From the NCBI GenBank assembly GCA_910576785.1, contig CAJTJG010000007.1, positions 62,001 to 126,000 on the forward strand: a DNA stretch of 64,000 bases, given 5' to 3'. A program made the translations under genes and the position numbers. This document shows positions 43,101 to 51,764 of this stretch, one piece after another (position 1 is the stretch's first letter; every line of letters starts with the position of its first letter). This DNA is from an uncultured Duncaniella sp. (lineage in GTDB: Bacteria > Bacteroidota > Bacteroidia > Bacteroidales > Muribaculaceae). The notes beneath the pieces were generated by a model. The model did not search any database. It had not been told where the DNA came from and saw only the letters and a list, made by a program, of their open reading frames with translations.

Positions 43101-43350
43101 GGATGGATCGTATATCCGCGTCAAGAACATCTCACTCGGCTACACCTTCCCCAAGAAGCTCATCAAGCGTGCCGGCCTTGACAATCTGAGATTGTATTTC
43201 AATGTGCAGAATCCCTTCACCTTCACCAAGTACAAAGGTTTTGATCCTGAGATCGGTGCCTACAACTACAATGTGCTTACCCGCGGCATTGATCATGCCC
43301 GCTATCCGTCGCAGACCATCTATACATTCGGTCTGAACGTATCACTTTAA
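40174..43350 (+). CDS. SusC-family TonB-linked outer-membrane transporter of the PUL
   Basis: About 1058 residues. Signal sequence with a long n-region (hydrophobic core about 21-37), carboxypeptidase-D-like domain (about 42-118, LTGSVIGANDGAPLIGATV), TonB-box-like LDEVVVVGYGTMKRSDL, plug (about 125-260 with SIRGTNSLSGNEPLYVVDG and ATAIYGSRASNGVVMITT) and barrel ending FGLNVSL. The frame opens 24 codons earlier in an Asn/Ile-rich stretch that is not a signal peptide, so the ATG at 40174 is chosen. Imports oligosaccharides with the SusD encoded 12 nt downstream. Confidence 0.94.
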   Translation: MNQQKPHWTGWRHHIIMRCLVALLLFGCGVITGMAQEVKLTGSVIGANDGAPLIGATVKVAETGAAAITDADGAFTLDVKQGQTIVVTYIGYTTEKVKVGGKTKITIYMKEDYSALDEVVVVGYGTMKRSDLTGSVVSVSAEDIKKSVSTSLDQALQGRAAGVQVTQNSGAPGGGISVSIRGTNSLSGNEPLYVVDGVPISGQADGNTNALSAINPADIVSMEVLKDASATAIYGSRASNGVVMITTRRGEAGRTKISYEGYFALQTIPKRLDVMKLRDFAIYRNKRAEIMGFGATKEFADPSILGDGTNWQDEIFRTAPMHNHQLTVSGGNDNGRYAVSLGYLGQDGIAIGSDFERLSGRFNLDANITRWLTFGASASLSRTKQTNTIDNGNIIQTALDQHPNVPVKNPDGTYGYQTEDNNFGTFYANPVADALLRENYNRGTNFYGNIFLDFRIIDGLVLRAEYGGGFNYTNTYYYRPTYDYGFFVQDSESSRSASNGKNYYFKTFLTYDKKIKEHQFNVMVGHEANENSYEYLSGSRQDYFLNSVHELVAGNALTAKNNSSRGSGSMESYFGRLNYNFADRYLLTFSLRADGSSNFGPAYRWGWFPSLALGWRVNQESFLRDVEQIGNLKLRLGWGIVGNQNAGAYAYGTSMVSSATIWGTGFYAGNYPNDKLKWEETKSYNVGLDLNMFNNRVEFIIDFYKKTTDNLLMQASLPAYATSIISSPWVNAGALENKGFEWTLNTVNIDTRDFTWRTGFTFSLNRNKVTKLYTETSSITGKIGSDTYTNTVVGQPIAQFYGYNVIGMFKELDDFYVKDRNGDFMLDDNFNKILVAVPEGKIIKENEIWYGDYIFEDVNGDGVINESDRKFIGNPEPKFSFGFNSTFTYKDFDLNIFLNGVYGNKVYNFIRETYTNPMRNSNLLLETVNLANVELIDPDGGRTLQNMHVANADATVCRVALHDANKNNRMSSYFVEDGSYIRVKNISLGYTFPKKLIKRAGLDNLRLYFNVQNPFTFTKYKGFDPEIGAYNYNVLTRGIDHARYPSQTIYTFGLNVSL

Positions 43351-43362
43351 CAGAATCATATC

Positions 43363-44937
43363 ATGAAGAAGCTATATATCTTACTTGCCGTCCTTGCATC
43401 GGCGCTTGTGTCATGCAGTGACAGTTTTCTTGAGAAATTGCCGCAGGGCAACTATGTGGACGGTACATTCTATGTGTCGGACAATGCCCTTGAGGCCGCT
43501 ACGGCCATACTCTACAACAGACCGTGGTTCGAGTACAACAGCGGTGCGGTGCTTGGCCTGAGCCAGCTCAGCAACGATTGTTTTGGCCCGTGGAACGATC
43601 CGCAGTTCAACACGTTCCAGGTGACGGCTCTTGACGGTTCGCTGTCGAGCCTGTGGAAATCGATCTATGCCGTGGTCACGACCTCCAACTCCGTGATCGA
43701 GGCTTGCGAGACCAAGGCATCGGCTGAGTGTACGCCCGAGGGTATAGCGAGAGCCATCGGCGAGGCTCGTCTGATGAGGGCAGCAGCCTATTTCTATGCA
43801 CTGCGCCTGTGGGGTCCGGTGATCCTGTTTGAGAACAATCAGGATATAGTGGACAACCCTCTGCGCCCGCGCAACAAGGAAGAGGATGTGTTCAGGTTCA
43901 TCATCAGGGATCTCGAGTATGCCTCGGAGTATCTGCCCGAGTCATGGACCAAGGGCCGTGCGACCAAGTGGGCCGCCAAGGCTATCCTCGCCAAGGTGTA
44001 CCTGTGCCGTTCGGGCTGGAACGGAGGTCTCCGCAACGAGGATGACCTTGAGATGTGCAAGGCTCTCTGCGAGGAGGTGTGCACACAGAGCGGACTCAAA
44101 CTGCTGGATAACTATGAGGATCTTTTCAAGTACAAATTCAACAACAACGAGGAGTCTCTGCTGTCCATGCAGTGGGTGCCGCTTGGCGAATGGGGCACGC
44201 AGAACCAGATGTTTTCCACATGGTCGTTCTCCGAGATATCGGGCGGCGTGGGCTGCTGGGGTTCGCCCTTTGCGGCTGTGGAGATGATACAACAGTACGA
44301 GCTGTCGGACTCGCTGCGCAGAAATGCCACATTCTTCACTCAGTTCTCTCACTATCCCTATCTGTGCATAGCTGACGGCGGATATACCTACACCAAGACC
44401 GAGACACATATAAAGAAAGGTGCTCCCGGTGGACCGGATGATGACAACGACGGTTACTGCGCCCCGATGAACTCGCCGCTCAATACCTATATAATACGTC
44501 TGGCCGATACGTATCTCACCTATGCCGAGGCATGTCTGGGCAATGACGAGGAGCTGACCGGAGGCCCGGGACTCGAGTATCTGAACAAGGTGAGGGAGCG
44601 TGCCCGTATCAAGCCTGTGAAGTCGGTGACGCTCGATGACATAATCCGTGAGCGCCGCATAGAGTTCTGCATGGAGTACTCCAACTGGTATGACTTCGTG
44701 ACGTGGTACAAGTGGAAACCTGCCAAGATCCTCACCATGCTCAGCAACCAGATGCGTGGCGGACGCTACGACAAGACAACCAAGGATGAGGATGGCGAGC
44801 TGCACTACGAGACCTATATGCCGCCTACCACGGAGGTGATCGTGACCGATGACAAGATGTTCATGCCTTATCCGGAGAACGATGTCATCCAGAATCCTCT
44901 GCTCAAAGCCGAGCCTGTAAGCTATGACTTCAATTGA
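43363..44937 (+). CDS. SusD-family surface glycan-binding lipoprotein of the PUL
   Basis: 524 residues with lipobox ALVSC (Cys19) and SusD signatures: GEARLMRAAAYFYALRLWG, WAAKAILAKVYLCRSGW, YIIRLADTYLTYAEACLG and IIRERRIEFCMEYSNWYD. TPR-rich fold that forms the lid of the SusC channel. Equivalent to SGBP-A of xyloglucan-type loci. Confidence 0.94.
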   Translation: MKKLYILLAVLASALVSCSDSFLEKLPQGNYVDGTFYVSDNALEAATAILYNRPWFEYNSGAVLGLSQLSNDCFGPWNDPQFNTFQVTALDGSLSSLWKSIYAVVTTSNSVIEACETKASAECTPEGIARAIGEARLMRAAAYFYALRLWGPVILFENNQDIVDNPLRPRNKEEDVFRFIIRDLEYASEYLPESWTKGRATKWAAKAILAKVYLCRSGWNGGLRNEDDLEMCKALCEEVCTQSGLKLLDNYEDLFKYKFNNNEESLLSMQWVPLGEWGTQNQMFSTWSFSEISGGVGCWGSPFAAVEMIQQYELSDSLRRNATFFTQFSHYPYLCIADGGYTYTKTETHIKKGAPGGPDDDNDGYCAPMNSPLNTYIIRLADTYLTYAEACLGNDEELTGGPGLEYLNKVRERARIKPVKSVTLDDIIRERRIEFCMEYSNWYDFVTWYKWKPAKILTMLSNQMRGGRYDKTTKDEDGELHYETYMPPTTEVIVTDDKMFMPYPENDVIQNPLLKAEPVSYDFN

Positions 44938-44984
44938 TAAAAGAAAAGTAAGATAGATCTGATAAAAGTAAAATAGATCGCGAT

Positions 44985-46490
44985 ATGAAAAAATATATCC
45001 ATTTCATCAGTCTGCTGGCCTTGTGCCTGCTGCAGATGGTGTTTTTTGCCGCATGTGACTCGGATGACTCCGGCAATGGTCAGCCGGTGATAACCGGAGT
45101 GCGGTCAGTGGAGGCATCGAAGGCCGACAGCCTCTTCACCGATGGAGAGAGATGGCAGATAATAGTGCTGGTAGGCGAGAATCTCAATGGCGCGAAGGAG
45201 ATCTATATCAATGATCAAAAAGTGCCGTTCAACACCACCTACGCCACCTCCACACATATAATCCTCACCATCCCCGAAAAGCTCAAGCTTGTGGGCGAGG
45301 ATCCGTCGCTGCCGGCCGAGATAAGGGTGGTGACCACCCACGGAACGGCGACATATGCGTTTCATGTCAATTCGCCTGCCCCCTACATGATATCCTATGG
45401 TGCCGACTGGGACGGCGAGAATCCTCTCGTGCCAGGACAGGAGATACGTATCAAGGGTGAGAATTTCTATGAGGTGAAGAGCATATATCTGTCGGAAACA
45501 AACCCGATACAGTATGATGATGACGGCAAGCTGCTGGATCCGGTGGAACCGGAGGTGAAGTATGAGATCACCGATTATGACATCAGCTCTGATTTCGATC
45601 TCATCACGGCCCGTATGCCGGCGCAGTTTATCGATGCCGGTTATATAGTGGTGGAGTGCTATTCCGGCGTGGCCTCGCTCGGATTCCGCTCCGTCAAGCC
45701 CGAGGCTCCGGTGATCGAGGATATTTCGTCGGATATGCCAGTGCTCGGCGAGCCCTGCACCATATATGGATCATATTTCAAGGATGTGGTGGAGATAATC
45801 ATAGGCAAGAATGAGATAAACATCCCTGCCAAGGACATCACTGCAAATGAGGACTTCACGCAGCTCGTGTTCGCTCTGCCCAAGCTGCCAGAGACCGGCC
45901 GCAGGCTGATCCTCGTCACCGAGACCGGCCGCGACACCGTGGAGTTCTACAACAAGGAGCGCATGATGCTTGACTTTGACAACATCGGCGCCATGTGGTG
46001 GGGCGGCACTGATTCAGGCCATCTGGTTAAGACTGAGAATGCCGGTTTTGCCCCTGCCCATCACTCGGGCGTTTACTGCGGCATCGAGGGTACCACACAG
46101 ATTGGCAACGGATGGTGGGGCCCGATATACAGCGGTGCGAATATCCCCGATCTTCCTGACAGTACACCGGTGAGCGAGATCGAATTCCGCTACGAGTGCT
46201 ACATGCATTATCCTCTTGTGGAGGGTATGGACTGCTGGTTCATAATGTTTGACGGCACGCCGCTTTCAAAACAGTACGTGTTTGACGGATATAAGGACCG
46301 TATAAGCGGTACATGCGAACCGGGCCGCTGGATGACCTGCTCGATACCGCTGTCGGAGTTTACGGACGCCGCCACCTATGGCGAGGTTAAGGAATGCCTC
46401 ACGTCGGTATACCTGCATCTGTGCAACGCCGTCAACGAACAGGAGATAGCCGTTTACTTCGACAATTTCCGCATGTATGTGAAACAATAA
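44985..46490 (+). CDS. surface glycan-binding lipoprotein, SGBP-B-like with Ig/TIG repeats
   Basis: 501 residues. Signal ending in MVFFAAC (Cys25). Three Ig-like IPT/TIG domains follow (about 35-130, 130-240, 240-325: PVITGVRSVEA, YMISYGADWDGENPLVPGQ, PVIEDISSDMPVLGE). The C-terminal domain (about 325-500) starts with LDFDNIGAMWWGGTDSGHL and has several exposed Trp and Tyr residues, as in the xyloglucan-binding domain of BoSGBP-B. Position right after SusD matches that family. It should hold polysaccharide at the surface; the ligand is inferred from the family. Confidence 0.82.
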   Translation: MKKYIHFISLLALCLLQMVFFAACDSDDSGNGQPVITGVRSVEASKADSLFTDGERWQIIVLVGENLNGAKEIYINDQKVPFNTTYATSTHIILTIPEKLKLVGEDPSLPAEIRVVTTHGTATYAFHVNSPAPYMISYGADWDGENPLVPGQEIRIKGENFYEVKSIYLSETNPIQYDDDGKLLDPVEPEVKYEITDYDISSDFDLITARMPAQFIDAGYIVVECYSGVASLGFRSVKPEAPVIEDISSDMPVLGEPCTIYGSYFKDVVEIIIGKNEINIPAKDITANEDFTQLVFALPKLPETGRRLILVTETGRDTVEFYNKERMMLDFDNIGAMWWGGTDSGHLVKTENAGFAPAHHSGVYCGIEGTTQIGNGWWGPIYSGANIPDLPDSTPVSEIEFRYECYMHYPLVEGMDCWFIMFDGTPLSKQYVFDGYKDRISGTCEPGRWMTCSIPLSEFTDAATYGEVKECLTSVYLHLCNAVNEQEIAVYFDNFRMYVKQ

Positions 46491-46521
46491 GAGGGTGTTT
46501 AAAAAACAACGAATTTTTACC

Positions 46522-48072
46522 ATGAGTAAGATAAACAAGATGCTGCAGGCGGTATTACTGATGTGCCTGTGGGCCGTGTCGGCGGCATGTTCCGACAAGG
46601 ATGAGTATGTGGAGGAGGTGAACTTCGTGGTGGAGCATGACGCGCTCACGTTCATGAAGGAGGCATCGTCGTACTCGCTGCTGATCAAGTCGCCTGTGGC
46701 ACCGCAGGTGACATGCGGGGCTGCGTGGGTGGACTTCAGTCTGGAGAAGCTTACGGCCACTATCTATCAACTGAATGTAGCGGTGGGCGAGAATAAGACC
46801 TCGGAGCGCACAGCTGATATAACCATCATCTCCGGCGATCAGAGCCGGACCCTCACCGTGGACCAGAAGGAGCTTGCGAACGCCTCTCCCTATGAAGTGA
46901 GGGACCGTCTGGGCCTCGGCATGAATCTCGGCAACCATATGGATGCCTATAAGAACTATGTGGCCGATGAGCTGTGTGATACAAATGTGCCCATCACACA
47001 GGAATTGTTTGACAAGATCAAGGCTGCGGGATTCTCCACACTGCGAATCCCTGTTACCTGGATAGGACACATCGGGCCGGCTCCCGATTATGAGATAGAC
47101 GGCCGTCTGGAGCGTGTGGCCGAGATAGTGGGCTATGCCGAGAAGGCCGGACTGAACATCATCATCAATATCCACCATGACGGATCGGGCGGCTACAGCT
47201 CCAAGAGTCCCAACTTCTGGCTCGATTTCATGGGCCCGGCCAACAGTGTGGTGAAGAATGCCGAGGTGGAGGATCAGTTCCGCAAGGTGTGGACACAGAT
47301 AGCCAATCGGTTTGTGGATACGGGCGACTTCCTGATATTCGAAGCCATGAACGAGATTCATGACGGCGACTGGGGCTGGGGCGCCAACCTCACTGACGGA
47401 GGCCATCAGTATGAGCTCGTGAACGAATGGAATCAGGTGTTTGTCGATGCCGTACGCGCCACTGGTGGCAAGAACAGGACGCGCTATCTTGCCATACCGG
47501 GTTACTGCGGGGGATGGGAGCTTGTAGATCATCTTAAGATGCCGAAGGATCCGACTGTGGGACGCCTTATGCTCACCGTGCATTGCTATGCACCCGGCAA
47601 ATTCAATCAGGAGTTCGAGAATGAGGATGGCGAGCTGACTTACTATCCGGAATGGGGTCATACCGCCGCTGAGGATAAGAAACAGCCCGGCGGAGAGGAA
47701 GAGGAGGATATATACAACATATTCCATACTCTCCAGACCAACTGGGTGGACAAGGGGTACCCCGTGTACATCGGCGAGTGGACATGCTGCAACCGTCCGG
47801 CAGGACGTGAGAGCGCGTTCCGCGATTACTATCTGGAATTTTTCTGCAAGGCGGCTCATGACTGTGGCATGACTCCCATATTCTGGGACAATAACGGTCC
47901 GGGCGTGGGCCCGACTCAGGGTGCGCTCTTCAACCGTGCCACCGGCGAGCTGATACAGCAGAATGCCGTGTCAGTGCCCATAATGGTACGTGCGGTGACT
48001 GACAAGAGTGCAGACTACACGTTGCGCAGCGTGTGGGATCGTGCTCCGGCACCTGAGGCTCCTGAGAAATAA
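46522..48072 (+). CDS. BACON-GH5 endo-glycanase, lipoprotein
   Basis: 516 residues, lipobox AVSAAC. Residues ~25-110 form a BACON Ig-like spacer (VTCGAAWVDFSLEK, TADITIISGDQSRTLTVDQK). The GH5 TIM barrel (about 120-495) has GMNLGNHMDA, TLRIPVTWIGH, acid/base Glu278 in FEAMNEIHD and nucleophile Glu419 in VYIGEWTC. BACON-GH5 with adjacent SusCD and SGBP-B is the layout of surface endo-xyloglucanases (GH5_4), but subfamily assignment needs a profile search. It should make the first cut outside the cell. M10 (46522) is chosen since the first nine codons of the open frame overlap the previous stop region. Confidence 0.85.
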   Translation: MSKINKMLQAVLLMCLWAVSAACSDKDEYVEEVNFVVEHDALTFMKEASSYSLLIKSPVAPQVTCGAAWVDFSLEKLTATIYQLNVAVGENKTSERTADITIISGDQSRTLTVDQKELANASPYEVRDRLGLGMNLGNHMDAYKNYVADELCDTNVPITQELFDKIKAAGFSTLRIPVTWIGHIGPAPDYEIDGRLERVAEIVGYAEKAGLNIIINIHHDGSGGYSSKSPNFWLDFMGPANSVVKNAEVEDQFRKVWTQIANRFVDTGDFLIFEAMNEIHDGDWGWGANLTDGGHQYELVNEWNQVFVDAVRATGGKNRTRYLAIPGYCGGWELVDHLKMPKDPTVGRLMLTVHCYAPGKFNQEFENEDGELTYYPEWGHTAAEDKKQPGGEEEEDIYNIFHTLQTNWVDKGYPVYIGEWTCCNRPAGRESAFRDYYLEFFCKAAHDCGMTPIFWDNNGPGVGPTQGALFNRATGELIQQNAVSVPIMVRAVTDKSADYTLRSVWDRAPAPEAPEK

Positions 48073-48129
48073 GGTTGTTAACAGGGTATATATACTATTT
48101 CTAAAAAAAGATTGTTTTTTCGTAATTTT

Positions 48130-48174
48130 CCCGGTCCGGGCAGGTATGCCATACGGTGATCGTCCCGGGCCGGG
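48130..48174 (+). other. intercistronic GC-rich hairpin
   Basis: CCCGGTCCGGG (48130-48140) pairs with CCCGGGCCGGG (48164-48174) with one G-U pair, with GTATG/CATAC forming a small inner stem. Outer GGTTGTT (48073-48079) and AACAACC (48196-48202) also pair, so the whole 130-nt gap between the GH5 and GH43 genes can fold. There is no T-tract directly after, so partial attenuation or mRNA processing is more likely than full termination. Confidence 0.55.
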
Positions 48175-48202
48175 AATTTTCAAAAATAGGGTTTGAACAA
48201 CC

Positions 48203-49630
48203 ATGACTGTAATATCGAGAATAGCTGCGGCATGCATGATGATGGCCGCTGCTTTTGCCACAAACGCCCAGCGTGTTGTGGTACAGACTAATTTTACGCC
48301 TGATCCCGCTCCGATGGTTTATGATGACACCTTCTATATATACACCGGACATGATGAGGATGGCGAGCACCGTGAATTCGTGATGAACGGATGGAGAGTC
48401 TATTCATCGAAGGATATGGTCAACTGGACCGATCATGGCTCGCCATTGTCGCTTGACACGTTCAAGTGGTCGGAGTGGGGTGCGTGGGCATCGCAGTGTG
48501 TGGAGCGTGACGGTAAGTTCTACTGGTACGTGTGCTGTGTGGACAGCGCTACGCACGACATGGCCATAGGTGTGGCGGTGGCCGACAGTCCTACCGGACC
48601 GTTTGTGGATGCACTCGGACATCCGCTTGTGAGCGGTCCGGGGGGATATATCGATCCTACCGTGTTTGTTGAGAGTAATGGTGACGCGTGGTTGTACTGG
48701 GGCAATCCCGGACTGTGGTGCGTCAAGCTCAACCGCGACATGACGTCGTATGACAAGGGGTTCGAGATAGCCGGAGGTCATGCCGAAAAGGTGGCCGACG
48801 GGGTTTGGAAATTCATCCAGACGGAGGAGTCGTTCGGAGGTCCGGAGAAACCTGCCGAGGGGACATCGCCATCGGATTATACTGATCTCTATGAGGAGGG
48901 CCCATGGTTCTTTGAACGTGACGGGCGCTATTATCTGGCATATGCGGCGGGCGGTGTGCCCGAGCATATATCCTACTCGGTGAGCGACAAGCCCTATGGC
49001 CCGTGGAAGTACATGGGCAAGATCATGCCGTTTCAGGAGATGAACTCCTTTACCAACCATTGCGGTATAGCAGACTTCAGGGGGAAGCATTATTTTGTGT
49101 ATCACTGCGGGTTGCTGCCCGGAGGCAGCGGCTTCAACCGGTCGACGGCCATGGAGACATTCGAGTATGGCGATGACGGTACGATCCCCATCATACTTCC
49201 GTCAGCCGCAGGGGTGGAGCCGGTAGGGACTCTTGACCCGTACAGCCGGGTGGAGGCGGAGACTATGGCATGGTCGGAGGGGCTTAAGACCGATGCCTGT
49301 GACGAGGCCGGAGTGTATGTGTCGGAAATTCATGATGGAGACTATCTGCAAGTGAGATCGGTGGATTTCGGAACAGGTGGAGCCTTGGCATTCACAGTGT
49401 CGGTGGCCAGCGGCCTGAGAGGCGGTGAGATGACCGTTTATGCTGACGACGATCGGTCTCGCCCCATAGCCACGGTCAATGTGCCTGGCACCGGCGGCTG
49501 GGAGAAGTGGCAGACAATAACTGTGCCGGTATCGGCTGCCGTGACGGGTGTGCATGACCTGACAATCGCGTTCAGCGGACGCAAAAGCTGCAAGCTGTTT
49601 AATTTCGATCACTGGCAATTCAAGAAATAA
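48203..49630 (+). CDS. GH43 glycosidase with CBM6
   Basis: 475 residues, signal peptide about 1-22 (ATNAQ). Catalytic propeller (about 25-330) with Asp in FTPDPAPMVYDDTFY, Asp in GGYIDPTVFVESNG and general acid Glu in LYEEGPWFFERDGRYYLAY. CBM6 (about 345-475) with RVEAETMAWSEG and HDLTIAFSGR. Resembles bifunctional arabinofuranosidase/xylosidases. Its sequence differs from the GH43 at 38639, so they probably act on different linkages. Confidence 0.87.
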   Translation: MTVISRIAAACMMMAAAFATNAQRVVVQTNFTPDPAPMVYDDTFYIYTGHDEDGEHREFVMNGWRVYSSKDMVNWTDHGSPLSLDTFKWSEWGAWASQCVERDGKFYWYVCCVDSATHDMAIGVAVADSPTGPFVDALGHPLVSGPGGYIDPTVFVESNGDAWLYWGNPGLWCVKLNRDMTSYDKGFEIAGGHAEKVADGVWKFIQTEESFGGPEKPAEGTSPSDYTDLYEEGPWFFERDGRYYLAYAAGGVPEHISYSVSDKPYGPWKYMGKIMPFQEMNSFTNHCGIADFRGKHYFVYHCGLLPGGSGFNRSTAMETFEYGDDGTIPIILPSAAGVEPVGTLDPYSRVEAETMAWSEGLKTDACDEAGVYVSEIHDGDYLQVRSVDFGTGGALAFTVSVASGLRGGEMTVYADDDRSRPIATVNVPGTGGWEKWQTITVPVSAAVTGVHDLTIAFSGRKSCKLFNFDHWQFKK

Positions 49631-49636
49631 TACCAT

Positions 49637-51736
49637 ATGAGGAACATGATGAAACGAATGATATTGAGCCTGATGATGCTCTGCTCAATGACGGCAGCGG
49701 TTTTTGGCCGACAGCTGTCATGGACTGCCGACAACGGGAACGGAACCTACACCAATCCACTGTTCTATGACGAGTTCTCTGACCCGGATATGATCAGGGT
49801 GGGTGATACGTTCTATCTTGTGGGGACGACGATGCATTGCAATCCCGGGCTTGTGGTGCTCGAGTCAAAGGATCTGGTGAACTGGGATTTCTGTAGCTAT
49901 GCATTTGACCGTATAGGCATAGATGATCCCCGTTTCCGTCTCGAGGACGGGAAGGAGGCCTACGGGCAGGGGATATGGGCCCCGTGCATCAGGTATGACA
50001 ACGGACTGTTCTATATATTCTCCAACATCAACGGCATAGGTATGCAGGTCTATGTGTCGGACAATCCCAAGGGTCCGTGGCGTCATCACAACATGGGTGG
50101 AGCCATCCATGACCTGTCGGTGCTGTTCGACGGCGGCAGGATGTATGCCATATATGGTTATGACGAGGTGCACTGCATAGAGATAAAGCCTGATCTCAGC
50201 GGCTATGTGGAGGGATCCGACCGCTGTATAATAGAGCGCGGCAATGCTATGGGTGAGGGTCATCATGCTTACAAGATAGATGGGCGCTATTATATAATTA
50301 GTGCAGACTATTCGCCTATGGGGCGCATGATGTGCGCGAGGGCCGACAGGCTCGAAGGTCCGTATGAGACACGTGTGATAAGTTGCCGTGAGACCATGGG
50401 TACGGAGCATTCCACCTGGGCCACTGACATACCTATGGATGGTGATATGCCGGAGATGGGCAAATGGCGACTCACCACAGGCAAGCCCAATGCTGACAAT
50501 ATGGGATGCGCCACCCTGCATCAAGGGGGTATAGTGCAACTGGAGAACGGGGACTGGTGGGGATTCTCGATGCTTGACTTTCTGGCTGTGGGACGCACCA
50601 CTTGTATCTCGCCTGTGACGTGGGTGGACGGATGGCCCTACTTCGGGCTGCCGGGCAATCTCGGACGCTCGCCCCGCACATGGGTTAAGCCGCAGGTGGC
50701 AGCCACCGTAGAGCCGCATGCCCCGTATGAACGAAGTGACGATTTTGACAGCGGGGAGCTCAAGCCCGTGTGGCAGTGGAATCATCTGCCGGTGGATGGC
50801 AAGTGGAGTGTCAGGAAGGGACGTCTGCGTCTCGGCTCCATGCCGGCCAAGGATCTGTACTGGGCACGCAACACGCTCACACAGCGTGGCATAGGCCCTG
50901 TGTCGGTGACAACGGTGACACTCGATGCCTCGAAACTGAAGGATGGCGACATTGCCGGTCTCGGACTGATGAACATACCATATGAATGGGTGGGCATAGG
51001 GATGAAGGACGGACGTAAGGTGCTGAGTTTCTATGACCTCGGAACTGACACCGGTATAGAGAGGCCGTGGGATGGCAAGAAGATATATCTGCGCGTGACG
51101 GCCGACCTGGAGCATGAATGGTCGCAGTTCAGTTACAGCGATGACGGCGAGACTTATCATGATATAGGTGACCGCCTCGTGGTGCCCTATCAGACGAAAA
51201 CTTTCCAGGGGGCGAGGATAGCGCTCTTTGCATTCAACCGTGACGGACGCGACGGTGGATATGCCGAGTTCGATGACTTCCGGGTGGAGGAGCCGCTTGC
51301 CGACCGCAGCGGGAATGTTCCGTTTGGAAAGACGGTGATCCTTTGCAATCTGTCCAACTCACAGAGGATGCTTGCCGGTGACCGCCGGATGGTGGGATCG
51401 GTATGGAAGGGTAGCGCTGACTATGATTCGGACAACTGCAAGTTCAGGGTTCATGACCGCGGCAACGGCAGAGTGGTGCTTGAAGCGGTGAACGGCAAGG
51501 GGTTTGTCACGGTGGCCGGACTAGGAATGTCGGGCGACCTGCGGTTGACCGAGCGTGAGAATGAGGACTGCCTGTTCATGTGGCAGGATATGCTCCACCA
51601 TCAGTGCATGCTTATGTCGCTGAAAACCATGCGCTATGTGGGCCTTGATCCCGCCTCGGGCGAGCCATATGCGGCAGACTGGGCAGGAACCTCAGCGAGC
51701 AGGATGAGCGGCACCGTGCTCAGATGGGAGGAATGA
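49637..51736 (+). CDS. GH43 (subfamily 12-like) glycosidase with extra C-terminal domains
   Basis: 699 residues. Signal about 1-24. Propeller (about 30-350): base Asp in FSDPDMIRVGDTFYLVG, Asp in GGAIHDLSVLFDGGRMY, general acid Glu in AMGEGHHAYKIDGRYYI. Residues ~365-555 form the beta-sandwich GH43_C2 domain (SDDFDSGELKPVWQWNH). The last ~140 residues (FGKTVILCNLSNSQRMLAGD to GTVLRWEE) look like a beta-trefoil (fascin or ricin-like) and may be a further carbohydrate-binding module. GH43_12 enzymes are arabinofuranosidases in xyloglucan loci. It starts 6 nt after the previous gene. Confidence 0.85.
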   Translation: MRNMMKRMILSLMMLCSMTAAVFGRQLSWTADNGNGTYTNPLFYDEFSDPDMIRVGDTFYLVGTTMHCNPGLVVLESKDLVNWDFCSYAFDRIGIDDPRFRLEDGKEAYGQGIWAPCIRYDNGLFYIFSNINGIGMQVYVSDNPKGPWRHHNMGGAIHDLSVLFDGGRMYAIYGYDEVHCIEIKPDLSGYVEGSDRCIIERGNAMGEGHHAYKIDGRYYIISADYSPMGRMMCARADRLEGPYETRVISCRETMGTEHSTWATDIPMDGDMPEMGKWRLTTGKPNADNMGCATLHQGGIVQLENGDWWGFSMLDFLAVGRTTCISPVTWVDGWPYFGLPGNLGRSPRTWVKPQVAATVEPHAPYERSDDFDSGELKPVWQWNHLPVDGKWSVRKGRLRLGSMPAKDLYWARNTLTQRGIGPVSVTTVTLDASKLKDGDIAGLGLMNIPYEWVGIGMKDGRKVLSFYDLGTDTGIERPWDGKKIYLRVTADLEHEWSQFSYSDDGETYHDIGDRLVVPYQTKTFQGARIALFAFNRDGRDGGYAEFDDFRVEEPLADRSGNVPFGKTVILCNLSNSQRMLAGDRRMVGSVWKGSADYDSDNCKFRVHDRGNGRVVLEAVNGKGFVTVAGLGMSGDLRLTERENEDCLFMWQDMLHHQCMLMSLKTMRYVGLDPASGEPYAADWAGTSASRMSGTVLRWEE

Positions 51737-51764
51737 TACAAGTAAAAATAAACAGAAAGGAATC

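Noticed and set aside
46555..47859. 434-codon minus-strand frame inside the GH5 gene
   Set aside because: Antisense to a complete GH5 with both catalytic Glu residues; composition reflects the complement of the real codons.
49865..51160. 431-codon minus-strand frame inside a GH43 gene
   Set aside because: Same reason: antisense shadow with no recognisable family.
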